Below the pieces are notes generated by a model, which was given only the letters and a program-made list of their open reading frames with translations, was not told the DNA's origin and did no database searches. A DNA stretch of 64,000 nt, from assembly GCA_027924585.1 (NCBI GenBank), contig BSBM01000361.1, positions 38,857,501-38,921,500 of the forward strand, in the 5' to 3' direction. Shown here piece by piece: positions 1 through 10,899 of the stretch. The stretch's first letter is position 1. Every line of letters starts with the position of its first letter. The DNA is from Larix kaempferi. Its lineage: Eukaryota; Streptophyta; Pinopsida; Pinales; Pinaceae. A program made the position numbers and the translations under genes.

Positions 1-2
1 TA

Positions 3-794
3 GAAGAGGAAAATGAAATAAAAGAGTTGACAAAACACAATAAAGATTTGGTAGGCATAAATCAGAGGATGATAGGTCAAGTGACAAGACAACTAGCATT
101 GCAAGGTGCAAAGCATTCGATTTGGGATTCAATCATCAATGAGGTTGCAAAATTCAGGCCTTATTTAGATTTTATGAAGACAAAGGAAGCCATAACAAAT
201 GATAGCTTACAAAGATATACAACAATGCGAGAAGTTTTAGATAACATACCAAAAGATACAACCCAGGATACCATAAGTTTCTTAAATACTCTGACAGAAG
301 GTGATATGGAAGCAATGGCTATCGAAAACAGGTTAACAGTCATAACTTGGGTTAGGAGAGTCATTGGAAAACATTCTCACATTGAGAATGTTCAGGTTAG
401 AGAAGAACATATGAAGAAACAAGTTGAAGCCTTCAACAAGGGATTTGAAAAGCTAATACAAAAGGGACTGCTTTCTTTTTGGGATGAAAATAATGAGTTA
501 ATTTCCCAGAACAATTATAAGTATTTACTTTATAAAATCAGGAAGAACCATGAGAAAATTGAAGGTTTGACTCATGTTCTAATAGGGAAAATTATGCTGA
601 AGAAACTCTCAGATGATTTTGAAATTCTAAACCAGCTGGCCATGATAGGTGAAAAGATTCCTCCAACTTCCATTGCAGAGCACATAGAGATGAAAGTTCT
701 GGTCGAGGAGATGACTAGTTATGAGGTACCTTCTATAGAGCAGTGGAAGACAGTGGAGAGATACAGGAAAATGAAGTACACCTTGCACACTTGA
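3..794 (+). CDS. C-terminal part of a retrotransposon accessory (LTR-ORF) protein, open at window edge
   Basis: An open frame enters from the left edge (codons from base 3) and ends at TGA 792-794, about 263 codons without a stop. No start is visible. The protein is charged and helical. It matches the C-terminal third of the minus-strand frame at 28433-29452: both share a QGxKHxIWDxI segment, TxxFLNTLT, RRxIGKH and a DDFEIL/NDFEIL block in the same order. I do not recognise a named domain. The stop lies about 190 bp before a TATA box and AATAAA, so the frame sits where U3 of an LTR would be. This matches the frame found in the giant gypsy LTRs at 44901-47971 and 57687-63414. It is probably a retrotransposon-borne protein, not a host gene; its function is unknown. 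Confidence 0.6.
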   Translation, partial: EEENEIKELTKHNKDLVGINQRMIGQVTRQLALQGAKHSIWDSIINEVAKFRPYLDFMKTKEAITNDSLQRYTTMREVLDNIPKDTTQDTISFLNTLTEGDMEAMAIENRLTVITWVRRVIGKHSHIENVQVREEHMKKQVEAFNKGFEKLIQKGLLSFWDENNELISQNNYKYLLYKIRKNHEKIEGLTHVLIGKIMLKKLSDDFEILNQLAMIGEKIPPTSIAEHIEMKVLVEEMTSYEVPSIEQWKTVERYRKMKYTLHT

Positions 795-980
795 AGACTA
801 CTGTTTGAGAAAGAAGCCCTATCAGCAGCTACAACAAATAGAAAGACATGAAATGTTATATTCTGAGGAATTTTGGAAATTGTATAAATTTTGACCGAAA
901 TGGAATGTAATAGTTAGTTTATAATTTTATATTTTTAGTTATAAAGCAGTTAGGGTTTTATCTTGAGAGGTCTTACAATG

Positions 981-1068
981 TATAAAAGACGATTTTTGGC
1001 AATGTAGTAAGTGTTGGAACTCGTGAAGAGATACTCATTTTGTATTGATCCCTTCAATTTTGAATAAA
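981..1068 (+). promoter_or_regulatory. LTR-type TATA box (981-988) and AATAAA (1063-1068)
   Basis: TATAAAAG at 981-988 is followed 75 bp later by AATAAA at 1063-1068. This short spacing of promoter and polyadenylation signal is expected for the U3/R region of an LTR and odd for a host gene. It lies just downstream of the accessory frame ending at 794. The rest of 795-1360 has no open frame and is read as LTR U3/R/U5. Confidence 0.5.
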
Positions 1069-1362
1069 GATGGCCGAGAAGAGTTGATGCATATTTTCAA
1101 GCGTAAAGATTCCCGTGTTATTAATCTATAGTCTGTATTTTCCCTTTCCTCATGTTATTTGTTATTTCCAGTAATTATCTTTCCATTATGTTTTCTTTCA
1201 TGCTTTGACGAGAGTTTGTTTTAAATTAGAATTCATGTAACTATGCTCTGGTTTAATTGGATCAACGTATTCACATATTTTCCTCTAAAGTCAATGTTAG
1301 ATTCATCCTTGATTGATTCCTGATGTGATGGACTGCCATTCCTTGGAATATCAAACAATACT

Positions 1363-1840
1363 GAGAGGGGGGGTGAATCAATATTACACTATTTTCTAAT
1401 TTTATTACAATTAAAAAAACTGAATCAACAGGATGCACCAACACCCAAATTCTCAGCTACAATTGAATGATGCACCAACACCCTGTTTTGTCAGCTATAA
1501 CAGATAGGATGCACCAACACCCTTTTAGAAGGATACAACTGCCCTAGCTCCACCCTTCCACCCTTGTCTGTCTTCTTCATATTTTATAGAACATTTTATT
1601 CAATTCTGGATCTTCATTAGTTTCTGTCTATACTTGTTTCTTCTTCAATTTGGACTCGAGAGACATATTTATTCCAGTTCGATCTTCTGCTTATATATTA
1701 TTCATCCTTTAAACCTTGCATCTTTCCAGAATAGGCTCATGGCCTTTCACCTTCATGCCTCTTCAAATCTCTGATATTTAATCTTTAGTTTGTAATTCTA
1801 TTTATTGCATATTTTTAATTAATTAATTAATTAATTAAAA
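1363..1840 (+). repeat. Polypurine tract and start of a copia-like LTR remnant
   Basis: GAGAGGGGGGG at 1363-1373 followed by TGAATCA is the usual arrangement of a polypurine tract and LTR start in plant copia elements. Inside the following sequence GATGCACCAACACCC recurs at 1432, 1469 and 1508 (spacing 37-39 bp). A related sequence with GGATGCGCCTACACCC and GGATGCCCCACCACCC is found at 37,240-37,290. An (AATT)n stretch follows at about 1816-1838. No coding sequence is visible. Confidence 0.4.
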
Positions 1841-1891
1841 AATCTTTGGTCATCTCAGGCCTGCGGGCTTCATCCATATCAATACTGTGGT

Positions 1892-3190
1892 TGTAACACC
1901 CCCTGGCCCAGGTTAGAGCTGTTATTGTAATTTGAACATTGTGGCTATGAGTATGCACATAGCATGATAATATTCTAATAAAAACACCAGCTGGATGCAT
2001 GAGGAGCAATATGCTGAAGAGGAGATCCAGATATTAACCAAGGGTTGAATAGGAGATCTAGATATTAACCAAGGGTTGTGAGGGGGTAAGGTTGACTTAT
2101 GTACCTTGTTCCCTAAACCCTTGTTCTATAAAAATTATGATAAACCCAAAACCCATACCCCTAAGCCATATTATTGGTGGGGGATTAATTATTAATTAAT
2201 TATTATTAATTTTAATTGATTTGGGGATTTAGTGGCTAATTGTGATTATGGATGGAGAAACATGTTCCTTTGGGATAACCACGTGGGATCCCAAAGGAGG
2301 ACACGATGTTTCCTCAGTGATCTAGGCGGAAGTGGAGAAGGTTGTTGTATGCACGACTGGGGTGGTTGGACATCAGTTCAGGGGGATGCAAACAGATCAC
2401 GGGGGGTGTGTTTGCTGAGTGAGAAGAAGTGTGAGAATATGGGAAGGAATTTCATACACGGACAGTGAAGGGGATCACTGTGTGTTTGGAGTTCTCAGAG
2501 AGTGAAGAAATATTGGGGAAGAATCTCTGTGGTGAACCTGAACCCGAATTGTTAAGTTAAACCATTTTGGCCATGATTTCCTTGGTTGCATACACCAGTA
2601 ATTGGAAATTAATCGTGAGACCCAGATGGAATCCTGAAGTTTGCAGTGAAGTGTGTCGCTATGCATTTTGTGAAGGAACTCAGGTGGGTCAATTACGGAA
2701 TTGACAAGGAATTGGTTACCAAACTGTTGTTTGCTGATCCCTGTGTATATCTTTTACCTCTGTTAATTCCACCTTAGACTCTGAGAGTGAGTTGGGAAAA
2801 AAATGGTGAGATATCTATGGTTAATGTATGGATCTCAGCTCGGGGGTGAACTTGGGATCTGAAATAGTACAAGTTGGACAAGTTATAAGGTTGGGTGGAG
2901 CGTGGCTCACATGCAACCAGTTGCCACATTCATGTGAAATTCAGATAAGTGTATCTGTGTATGAATTATAATGTTCGTGTATTTAATTATGCTTGATATG
3001 TTCAATCTGTGGAATGAATGTGTAAATAAATGTAAGCCATGAATATGCTATGTTAAGCCTATTAGAAGGTTGTATTCATGAATGGGGTTTCTTTCAATTG
3101 CATAAACTATCTGTTGTATTAATTTTGTATGTGAATGATGAATGGCTAAACTCCATTTATGTAATACATGTATGCTTATGCTGTCACAGC
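1892..3190. repeat. Divergent LTR-like sequence (solo-LTR family relative), low confidence
   Basis: TGTAACACCCCC at 1892 resembles the TGTAATGTCCCC and TGTAATACTCC starts of the two solo LTRs at 26585 and 35378. Near 2893 a GGGTGGAGCG...CAACCAGTTG block resembles GGGTGGAACG...CTAGTTG at 27,575 and the equivalent at 36,805. I could not find a matching ACA end or a target-site duplication, so the boundaries are approximate. No convincing coding sequence is present. Confidence 0.3.
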
Positions 3191-3834
3191 CCCATTGATG
3201 GATGCATGCCTACTGTAAGTTCTTAGAATGATAGGCATAAGCCTAGTTATGAAGCTATTAGTTAGATGCTTAATAACTTAACTTAACAAATTAACTTAAT
3301 ATGATGATAATGACTGTTATGTAATTGCAAAATGTGAAACAATATGAATCAAGTAAAGAAATTTACTGATGCATAACCTGCATATAAATCATATGAATGA
3401 TAAATCAAGCACACAGATTTATATGTTTTATGATTTAACAATACAATACAGAGTTATTAGATGTATGTATGAAAAACCAAAATGAATCAAGTAAACTTTA
3501 TACACATAACAAAAGAAAGGAAAAGAGAAACTAACTGAAATTCTTTTAAGATTGTAAAACATTACAATTCTCCTAGTACAAAGTGTCTCCAGTTATCTCC
3601 TTCGATGCCCCCCCCCCCCCCCATTCATGCAATTTTCCAAGGGAAGATTTCCACTTGCCCTTTTGGAAGGATACTTTTTACACTTCCAATACTTAATCTT
3701 GAAATTTTAAAACAGATTTTAACAATTTCAAACTCTGATTTTGCATTTTCGGAAACCAAACTTTACACTTTACAAGAATTATAATCACAGTGAAATTGAA
3801 CATACTAGTACAAACAAACATTCAAGTGTATTAT
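3191..3834. other. Gene-free AT-rich stretch with a 15-nt C run
   Basis: No open frame with recognisable content. A run of 15 C lies at 3608-3622. The sequence separates the repeat remnant on the left from the 3' end of the minus-strand HAD-domain pseudogene. Confidence 0.5.
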
Positions 3835-4450
3835 TTAATAAAATACTTTCATTTTCATTTTATTCACAATTGGCCTCAAATTGCTCATGCCATTCAGGTG
3901 CATTAAGCAAGGCCATAATCGATATGACAAGAATGTGTCATTGACATCTTCGCAAGTATAAGTTTTTGTTATAATATAGTTCCCTTCCTCGTTACAAACA
4001 TGTTTTTCTTTCGAGTCATCTACAATCACTGTATTTGTCCAATCCCAACCATGGATCTAAGTGTCCCAAACTTTACCCAAAGGCTTGCAAAATACATAAG
4101 GATTTCCATCACCTTGAAAACCCTCTCTGGCTACGGAAGAACAATCTTCTTGTTTTAAAATTAATCTAAATTGTTCCCTTTTCAATCCCATTCTTTGTAA
4201 TAATCTTGGCAAAAAGTCATCAACGTTTTTTCGTTGTGCAGATGTCCATACCCCAACTTCAAAAATACTAAATCATTTTTCAAAAAATTCCCTTAATCCT
4301 GGACGTATAAAATAATACTTTGTTGATGTTTCGATATCCGGTGTTCATGGCAATCCAGGTTTTTATTTTTTTAATGAAATCCGTGTAACAAAACGCCATT
4401 GAAATCAAAGATAATCAATGGTTTACTAGAAACAAATCTTCTAGTACTAT
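3835..4450 (-). pseudogene. HAD/FCP1-like phosphatase domain 3 (C-terminal), decayed
   Basis: Reading the minus strand from about 4450, a hydrophobic strand ends in FDFNGVL, with the nucleophile Asp codon at 4404-4406; this is HAD motif I with Asn in place of the second Asp. Next come RPGLREFFEK, FEVGVWTSAQRKNVD (the FCP1/TIM50-type cap and helix region), KPLGKVW, and NTVIVDDSKEKH, where the DDS codons at 4012-4020 are the distal acidic motif. The frame ends in TAA at 3835. The order and spacing fit an FCP1-homology domain (CTD-phosphatase/TIM50-like). At least three in-frame stops (after GLP, after FFEK and before HGWDW) show it is broken. It is the last of three related domains in what looks like one minus-strand gene. 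Confidence 0.65.
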
Positions 4451-4689
4451 CTACAAACAAAACACACACACACACAACCCAGTCAATAAAATATTATGGT
4501 TCAATGTTTCTAAGTATATTGCTTTTATGTTCAACAATTTTTGAAACACATTACCAGATACATGGTATGATGTCCATAAATAATATGAGAACTGTACAAT
4601 AAAAATTACATCAATTAAATGTAGAAGTTGTAAAAAATATACAAATCACTAAATGAATTTTTTTTTGTATAATATGATGGTCATTTGAA

Positions 4690-5305
4690 ATTGAATGTCT
4701 TTAACCAACGCCCCATTTTTTAACGAGGCCCGAGATAATTCAACAGAGAACACACCATTGTTTTTATGGTTATTTCTCTCTCTTGTGAACCGTCAAATGT
4801 CCAACTAGTTGGCATTTTCAAGCAGTTTTCCTTTCTATTATCTGTTGATTGATATTGCCCTTCATCTATAAACAACATGTCCGTTTGTTTATATATATCT
4901 CCATATTGGATAAGTACATCCTTGAATGACTTTTTGTATATGTTCTATACTTCACCAACATTATATTATGTAGACATTGAGTAATTATAAATAGTACTAA
5001 GTTTACATTGCTCTCGACCCCAAATAAAACAAATTCTTCATTTTTCAACCATTCAAATATACCAAATAAATTTTAATTTCCATGTTGTCGAGCGAGGAAA
5101 ACCACAGAGCAACGTCGAAATTTTCTCTGGCAACACTGATAATTTCGGGGCTGAACATCCATGCATAATAACGATAGCAATTATGGACAAAATGAGTTTG
5201 TTTGGAAGAATCTTCAATGTTGGATAACATCCGAACTCCAAAGAGCAATCCCTCTACTTCCAGGACTAATAGTTTCTTTTGCGGTGATATCCAAACTGCA
5301 TACAA
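4690..5305 (-). pseudogene. HAD/FCP1-like domain 2, catalytic Asp replaced by Glu
   Basis: The minus-strand frame from 5305 begins KKLLVLEVEGLLFGV. This aligns with HAD motif I of the neighbouring copy, but both acidic positions are Glu (E-x-E). Then comes FDVALWFSSL, equivalent to FEVGVWTSA in domain 3, and after a probable intron or decayed stretch DMLFIDEGQYQ near 4870. The length (about 600 bp including non-coding) equals one FCP1-like domain. A protein of this form would not be expected to have HAD phosphatase activity. Whether the Glu changes predate decay cannot be told here. Confidence 0.5.
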
Positions 5306-5791
5306 GAACCGTGACTATATATATAACAACAACAACAACACTTTGTTCATGAAGTTAATGATCACAAACATACAACTGTACATGAAGATGTTGATTTCAA
5401 AATATTAATACAAAAATCACCCAAAATTTGACAGATTCAAATGATTTAATAAAAGCATCACACTGAACTAATAATATGTTACATTCAGAGGAAAATAGCA
5501 ATGTCTCCAAAAAAAATAGAAAACCCATTGAATGATTTAAAATAGGCAATGATAGGTTACACCTAGAAATAGGAAATTATAGGTTACATTTGATAGCTGT
5601 CACTCAACCATGATTCAACCAGGAGAAGGAATTGAAGGTTCTGATATCAACTGATTCATGCATTTTACTAAAACCCTGCCAAAGTCAATGTACCAATTTA
5701 GTATCTGTCCTAGCGGATGATGCAATAAAGGGCTTACTGAAAATACAGTTTTCATATGGATGTGCTTTCACACCATCACACTCCAAAAAAA
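5306..5791. other. Probable intron or decayed spacer between HAD-like domains 1 and 2
   Basis: AT-rich sequence with no open frame of domain-like content. It contains an (AAC)n microsatellite near 5327-5342 and a loose repeat of ATAGGTTACA at about 5551 and 5580. From its position it is an intron or intergenic remainder within the minus-strand pseudogene. Confidence 0.4.
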
Positions 5792-6252
5792 TCATTGATG
5801 TATTAATTTCCGAAGTTTTCGTTGGGAACTCCTCCCACACACTCTCCATATTTTTTTCTTTAACTCCTTTATCATTGGTACATCTCTCTCGAAACCAAAT
5901 AAATAATTTTTTTTTTTCTCATATGATTTATCTACATCGCCTGCCATAATTTTTTTTGTAAACAATAACTTCTCCTCATTGAAACCACATTTAGATGACC
6001 AAATCCCAACATTGAATTTGGAAAGAAGTAATTCCAAAAATTGAATGGCATGTGTTCGTGACTCATATAAATTTTTTTGGTGTTTAAATTCAAATTCACC
6101 ATTAGAAATCTCTTCCCCCCGTTTTACTCTTTCCCCTCCAACAATATTTTTTTGATTTCCTTTTTTTTCTCTTTTGGAGTCATTTTCTGTGACTTTCATG
6201 TGAAATAGAAAACCTTCCATTTCTGATATCAATAACATTTTTGTATGGGGAG
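5792..6252 (-). pseudogene. HAD/FCP1-like domain 1 exon, catalytic Asp replaced by Glu
   Basis: An exon begins at 6252 after a TGTATAG acceptor and joins in phase to the exon ending at 6337. It encodes KMLLISEMEGFLFH, an HAD motif I with Glu-Met-Glu instead of Asp-x-Asp, then a lysine-rich insert, then SRTHAIQFLELL and KFNVGIWSSK, the FCP1-like helix and strand also seen in the two downstream copies. The frame ends at 5792, before the distal acidic motif, so the domain is truncated. It is the first of three tandem FCP1-like units. Confidence 0.55.
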
Positions 6253-6336
6253 CTATACAGAAATATTGCTTGTCATTATATATTTGTAATAAATTTGTTT
6301 TATCAATTTAAGTAGAAAATATTCTTTGTCTTTTAC

Positions 6337-6630
6337 CTGTCAATGGCAGGCCAACATTTGACTTGTGAGTAACATCACTGGAGACACCTTGTTTTGACAC
6401 CAAACCCTCTCTAGGTTCAATATTGTCCAAGCCCTCTTCTGGTTCTTTATTGTCCAAGCTCTCGCCTTGTTCATTATTGTCCAAGCTCTCGCCTTGTTCA
6501 TTATTGTCCAAGCTCCCGCTTGGTCCATTATTCTCCAATATGATTTGTTGGCTAATATCCACGGACATTGTCGATGCCAATTCTGGTTGTGGATGATCCA
6601 CATGTTGAATATCAATACAATCATTTTGAC
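6337..6630 (-). pseudogene. Acidic low-complexity exon with GESLDNNEQ-type repeats
   Basis: The exon is bounded by TTTCTAG (acceptor, AG at 6631-6632) and CAG/GTAAAAG (donor, GT at 6335-6336). Both junctions keep the reading phase with neighbouring exons, giving introns of about 112 bp (6631-6742) and 84 bp (6253-6336). It encodes an acidic linker with about five imperfect units of roughly 9-10 residues of the type SLDNNEQGE (27-30 bp DNA repeats at about 6410-6535). It links the N-terminal part to the HAD-like domains. Confidence 0.5.
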
Positions 6631-6742
6631 CTAGAAATTTGCAGGTATACATTTTATATAATTTTTTGCAAGTATTCAAGGTCACTATCCCCTTTCATAA
6701 TTTAGTTCATTTAACCATGATCTTTGAAAAATAATTTTTTAC

Positions 6743-6905
6743 CTTCTTGTCCATCTTGTTCTCTAGTTTGGTATTTCTTTGTGGATTCTCTATCACATTC
6801 AATTTCATCATCGGATAGTATAATTTGATTGGATGATACTTGGGTGTGCTCTTTATTTGGAGTTGTAGTAGAATAGGAATTTGAAGAAGTTATTGAACAT
6901 AACCG
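6743..6905 (-). pseudogene. Acidic exon with IILSDDEIE stretch
   Basis: The minus-strand frame reads ...SSNQIILSDDEIECDRES...EQDGQEG and ends at a GAAG/GTAAAA donor (GT at 6741-6742). The split Gly codon is completed by the next exon at 6630, so the splice phase is consistent. The upstream limit is approximate. No known domain. Confidence 0.45.
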
Positions 6906-6959
6906 ATCGAGAAAAGTAAAATAATATCAAAGAAGGCATCTGAAAATGTTAATAGAAAT

Positions 6960-7255
6960 ACCTTGATTTATATCCAATTCATGATAGAAACTGTTCATAA
7001 ACAGCTCTTGTTGTATTGTCTCCACAATAGAAATAACTATTCTTTCTGGAGACCTGATCAACAAACAAAGAAGTCTACCTCCTGCATACAACGAAAGAAC
7101 TGTTCCTCAAGAAGAGATCTGTCTGGAAACTATGTGATGCCATAATTCATGTGTCCTTTCTTTTGCAAACACATGGCTTCTTGAACTATCATTGTTAACC
7201 TTGGGAAAAGGTAAATCAATCATTGGTAGGCCCTCATCCTTCCAATCCATATCAA
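6960..7255 (-). pseudogene. Host-gene exon, part downstream of the copia insertion
   Basis: The minus strand from 7255 continues the frame that stops at 14668 on the other side of the copia element: KIDMDWKDEGLPM, then DLPFPKV, then SRSHVFAKERTHELWHHI. Removing the element and one TTTTA target copy leaves one uninterrupted frame across the join. Further on a +1 shift is needed to keep RSLLEEQFFRCMQE open, so the gene is damaged here as well or has an unrecognised intron. I do not recognise the domain. Confidence 0.5.
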
Positions 7256-7260
7256 TTTTA
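7256..7260. repeat. Target-site duplication TTTTA (left)
   Basis: TTTTA at 7256-7260 is repeated exactly at 14663-14667, flanking the copia element. Five bp is the usual copia duplication length. Confidence 0.9.
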
Positions 7261-7909
7261 TATTAAATTTTCTGAATTTACTTCAATATGATCTAGGATC
7301 TTAACTGAGAGAACAACATGTACAGCATATCTACAACATATCAGTCATGGAGACAATAATGCAAGCACACAAGAGACATAAAGATTTACTTGGGGAAAAC
7401 CATAAAGGTGAAAAACCCCAATAACTTCCTCAGAGATAGATAGAGCAATGATACAACCAACCATGAGAGATAGACATAACCTAGCAGCAGATCCTCGTCC
7501 TCCATAAGTGCGCCACTCCTCCTTGAGTGCATGTGTGAGAAGTGAGTGAGAAAATAGAGTGCCTCCCGCACTCTATTTATACTTGACTTGACTTGCCTTT
7601 TTACCTAACTCATGTAGGCTCGAACTTAACCACATAACATAATGCTGACTGGGCCGACCCCTAGTAGGGTGGTCTAATAACCCTTCGACCCACATGGCTG
7701 ACCCCCAATAGGGTGGTCTAATAACCCTTTGACCCACATGACTTATACAGGGCCGACCCCAACAAGGTGGTCTAATAACCCATCAAGTATAAGTTACGAC
7801 ACTTACAATATAAATAACGACACTTCCGTATAGAGGAATAATGACATCTCTATAGGAATACAATATACATATATGTGAAATACATTCCGAAGTTACATAT
7901 ACATCAACA
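7261..7909 (-). repeat. 3' LTR of the copia element
   Basis: It matches 14014-14662 along its full length. Its transcription-strand start, TGTTGATGTATATG, lies at the right end (7909). The TATAAATAGAG promoter lies within a short inverted repeat at plus 7552-7578 (arms AAATAGAGTGC and complement, 5-nt loop). Confidence 0.9.
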
Positions 7910-8139
7910 CTCCCTCTTAACTAGGAAGGTATTTCTCAACACAATTCTTCTAGCACAAGTCATCTTCTCTGGATCATCGTCACTGGATAATCGTCATCGA
8001 GTCATCATCATCATCACTGCTGCTGCTATCTCAATCAATCTCTGAATCTACTCGTCATAGGAAGTTCTACAGAGCCAGTCCTTTTTCATATTGGATGTAG
8101 GCCCACCACCTGCAGGTCTTCATCATCACTGGCCATACT

Positions 8140-8690
8140 GTGGAATCCTCAGGACTTATTACGTGCGTCACAAAACCTCGAAAGAGCATCCCAGGCTGTT
8201 ACAAGCACACAGCTCTACCTATAGGATCTCCCAGGGTGCTATTACATGTGACCCCACCACAAAACCTTGAAAGAGCATCCCAGGATGTTACGGGTACACA
8301 ACTCCGACCTGTAGGATCTCCCAGGGCGCTATTATATGTGGTCATGGAAAAACCTCGCAAGAGCATCCTAGGACTAATTACGGGCACACAGCCCAACCTA
8401 TCGGATCTCCCAGGGCGCTATTACATGCCATAGGACAAAACCTCGCAAGAGCATCTGCCAGATATCCCAGGGCGCTATTACATGCCATAGGCAAAACCTC
8501 GAAAGACTATCTGCAGATCTCCCAGGGCACCGAATTACATGTCCTCCCAGAGCAAAACCTCGAAAGAGCATTTGCCAGATGTCCCAGGGCACCGATATTA
8601 CATGCCATAGGAAAAACCTCGAAAGACCATCTTCAAATCTCCTAGGGCACCGGATTACATGCTCATCTGCACAACCTGATCCACAGCCAC
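8140..8690 (-). repeat. Tandem repeats (about 56-90 bp) in the 3' region of the copia element
   Basis: AAAACCTCGAAAGAGCAT or close variants recur at roughly 8173, 8263, 8348, 8438, 8494, 8553 and 8609, separated by TCTCCCAGGGCGC-type sequence. The spacing is about 85-90 bp in the first half and 56-59 bp in the second. The truncated sister element has three ~56-bp units in the equivalent place (about 43,850-44,008). No coding sequence. Confidence 0.7.
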
Positions 8691-9470
8691 AGAGTATCAA
8701 CCTGATACTCACCATACATCATCCTGATGTATCCATGATCATCCTGATCATCATCACTGCAACGTCCTGCTGCATGTCATCTGGAGCAACATCCTGAAGC
8801 TCGTCATCTATGATCATCCTAATCATCATCACTGCAACGTCCTGCTGCATGTCATCTGGAGCAACATCCTGAAGCTCGTCATCTATGATCATCCTGATCA
8901 TCACTGCAACATCCTGCTGCATGTTATCATACCTGATCCACCTGATCATCAATGCATCTACCTGATGCATACCAAGTATCTACCTGATACATATCATCAT
9001 ACATGATCCTCCTGATCATCAATGTATCCTCCTGATACAAATACATGATCCACTTGATCATACAATGCATCTACCTAATGCATACCAAGTATCTACCTGA
9101 TACATATCATCATACATGATCCACCTGATCATACAATGTATCCACCTGATACAAATACATGATACATATCACCATACATGATCCCCCTGATCATACAATG
9201 TATCCACCTGATACATATACATGATACATATCACCATACATGATCCCCCTGATCATACAATGTATCCACCTGATACATATACAGATACATGGTCCAAGCA
9301 TCCAACATGATGCATACATACATACATAAAATGATCCAACTGATCATATCCAGCATCCAAATGATGCGTACATACATACATAAAAATGATCCAACTGATC
9401 ATATCCAACATCCAACATGATGCGTACATACATACATAAAATGATCCAACTGATCATATCCAAGCAGAAA
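8690..9470 (-). repeat. Array of short inverted repeats (hairpin array), 3' region of copia element
   Basis: Dozens of short inverted repeats built on ATC-loop-GAT occur here. Examples are GAGTATC/GATACTC (8692-8710, loop AACCT), TACATC/GATGTA (8715-8731, loop ATCCT), and many TGATC/GATCA, TGCATC/GATGCA and TGTATC/GATACA copies with loops such as CACCT or AACCT. The outer stem bases change in pairs between repeats. The matching array in the sister element lies at 43320-43810. Confidence 0.75.
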
Positions 9471-9572
9471 CCAGAACATCATCCCGATGCTCATCATCCA
9501 GCGCTTACATCCACAGCCATGTGAAGGATACTCCTTCCAACATGCTTGGAATGGCTTCAGCAAATGTGTCCA

Positions 9573-10320
9573 TCACTTCTTCCTCGAAGTGTCCTCGATC
9601 TGAAGAATGCCAAGCCTCTCTCTGAAGTACTCGAACTTCACTCTGGCTAGCGGCTTCGTCAGCACATCTGCAATCTGCTCGTCTGTCACAACATATAGGA
9701 GCTTCAAAGCTCCTCTCTGCACCATATCCCTGATATAGTGATATTTGATCTCTATGTGTTTCGACCTGTCATGAAACACTGGGTTCTCGGACAGCTTCAC
9801 ACAACTCTGGTTATCACAGAAGATACCAGTAGCCTCCAACGGGAGATCAAATAACTCAGACAGTATCTTCCGTAGCCATACTGCCTCACAACTAGATGAA
9901 CAGGCTGCAACATACTCTGCTTGAGCTGTACTCAGTGCTACACAGGACTGCTTCCTGCTAAACCAAGAGATCACACTTGATCCCATACTAAAGCAACACC
10001 CAGATGTGCTCTTCCTATCTGCAGTACTGCCAGCCCAATCTGAATCAACATAACCCTACAGGTTAAACTTTTGATTTGCTTCATACTTGAGCCCATAATC
10101 CACTGTACCCTTCAGGTACCTCAGAACATGCTTTACAGCAACCAGGTGAACACTCCTAGGATCCGTCAGGAACTGGCTCAATGTGTTCACAGCAAAGCAA
10201 ATGTCTGGTCTCGTGTTCGTCAGGTACATCAAGGACCCAATCTTCTAACGATACATAGAGACATCAATCGGCTCAGATGAAGCATCACATAGAAGCTTCA
10301 GATTCGATGCCATAGGTGTG
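9573..10320 (-). pseudogene. Copia RNase H (and end of RT) remnant
   Basis: The minus strand contains the copia RNase H block: DSDWAG...DRKSTSG, SWFSRKQSCVALSTAQAEY, GIFCDNQSCVKLSENP, KHIEIKYHYIRD, and the C-terminal EQIADVLTKPL...ERLGI. Upstream is GSLMYLTNTRPDICFA and RYLKGTVDYGLKY. Stops interrupt the upstream part (for example near 10,056 and 10,246), while 9573-9986 is open. The protein would act on the RNA strand of the RNA/DNA hybrid in the particle. It is the only well-kept coding block in this element. Confidence 0.8.
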
Positions 10321-10765
10321 GCCATGGCCTTGCAATCCATCATCCCGAACCTCTTCAGGATCTCTACTGCATACTTCCCTTGTCCAAGGAAGATTCCTTC
10401 TGCACTCTGCCACACCTCCATGCCAAAAACAAATAGTGCATCATCCCCAAGTTCTTCATCTCGAACTTGGCAGCAAGCTTCCGCTGCGTGTCGGCAATCA
10501 ATCTATTTTCACCATACCAAGTTCTGCACATATATGATTTCCTATCATGTGTCTTAGAACCAAGTGGCTGCTCCACATACACTTCTTCTTCAACTACACC
10601 ATTCAAGGAAGCTGTCTTGAATCCATCTGGTGTATCTTCTATTTCATCACTTTTATATTTCTCTATGCCGCCATCTGCAACATGCTTGATCTGATAGTTC
10701 CATTTGGAAGTCACAACAGACTTCCCTTCAGCTCTTGGGACCGCATCCCAAACATCGTTCTTCAT
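10321..10765 (-). pseudogene. Copia reverse transcriptase remnant with internal deletions
   Basis: The frame starts MKNDVWDAV, continues with VVTSKWNYQIKHVADG and KYKSDE, then jumps to DGFKTASLNGVVEEEVYVEQPLG, and later jumps from CRTWYG to NRLIADTQRKLAAKFEM. Compared with the sister copy at 41706-42570, two segments are missing. The second missing segment contains the YxDD catalytic box, so no active RT can be made. Confidence 0.75.
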
Positions 10766-10899
10766 GATCGACGGATCATGGCATTCTTCCCGTATCCTAG
10801 GAACTTCAATATCTTCAATAGATATCTTTGTTGCTGGAACAAATGTTGTAGTCCTTTTGTAGGTGAAGATATACGGTCTTTCCTACAAAACATGTTAAA

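Noticed and set aside
1892-3570. Solo LTR from TGTAACAC (1892) to ACATTACA (3559-3566)
   Set aside because: The ends differ in the inverted repeat and the flanking 5-mers (GTGGT and ATTCT) do not match.
4457-4478. Short (AC)n and (AAC)n microsatellites at 4460 and 5327
   Set aside because: Too short and too common to deserve separate entries as findings.
8140-9470. CRISPR-like regular repeats
   Set aside because: The units are short inverted repeats without unique spacers, inside a copia element in a plant genome.
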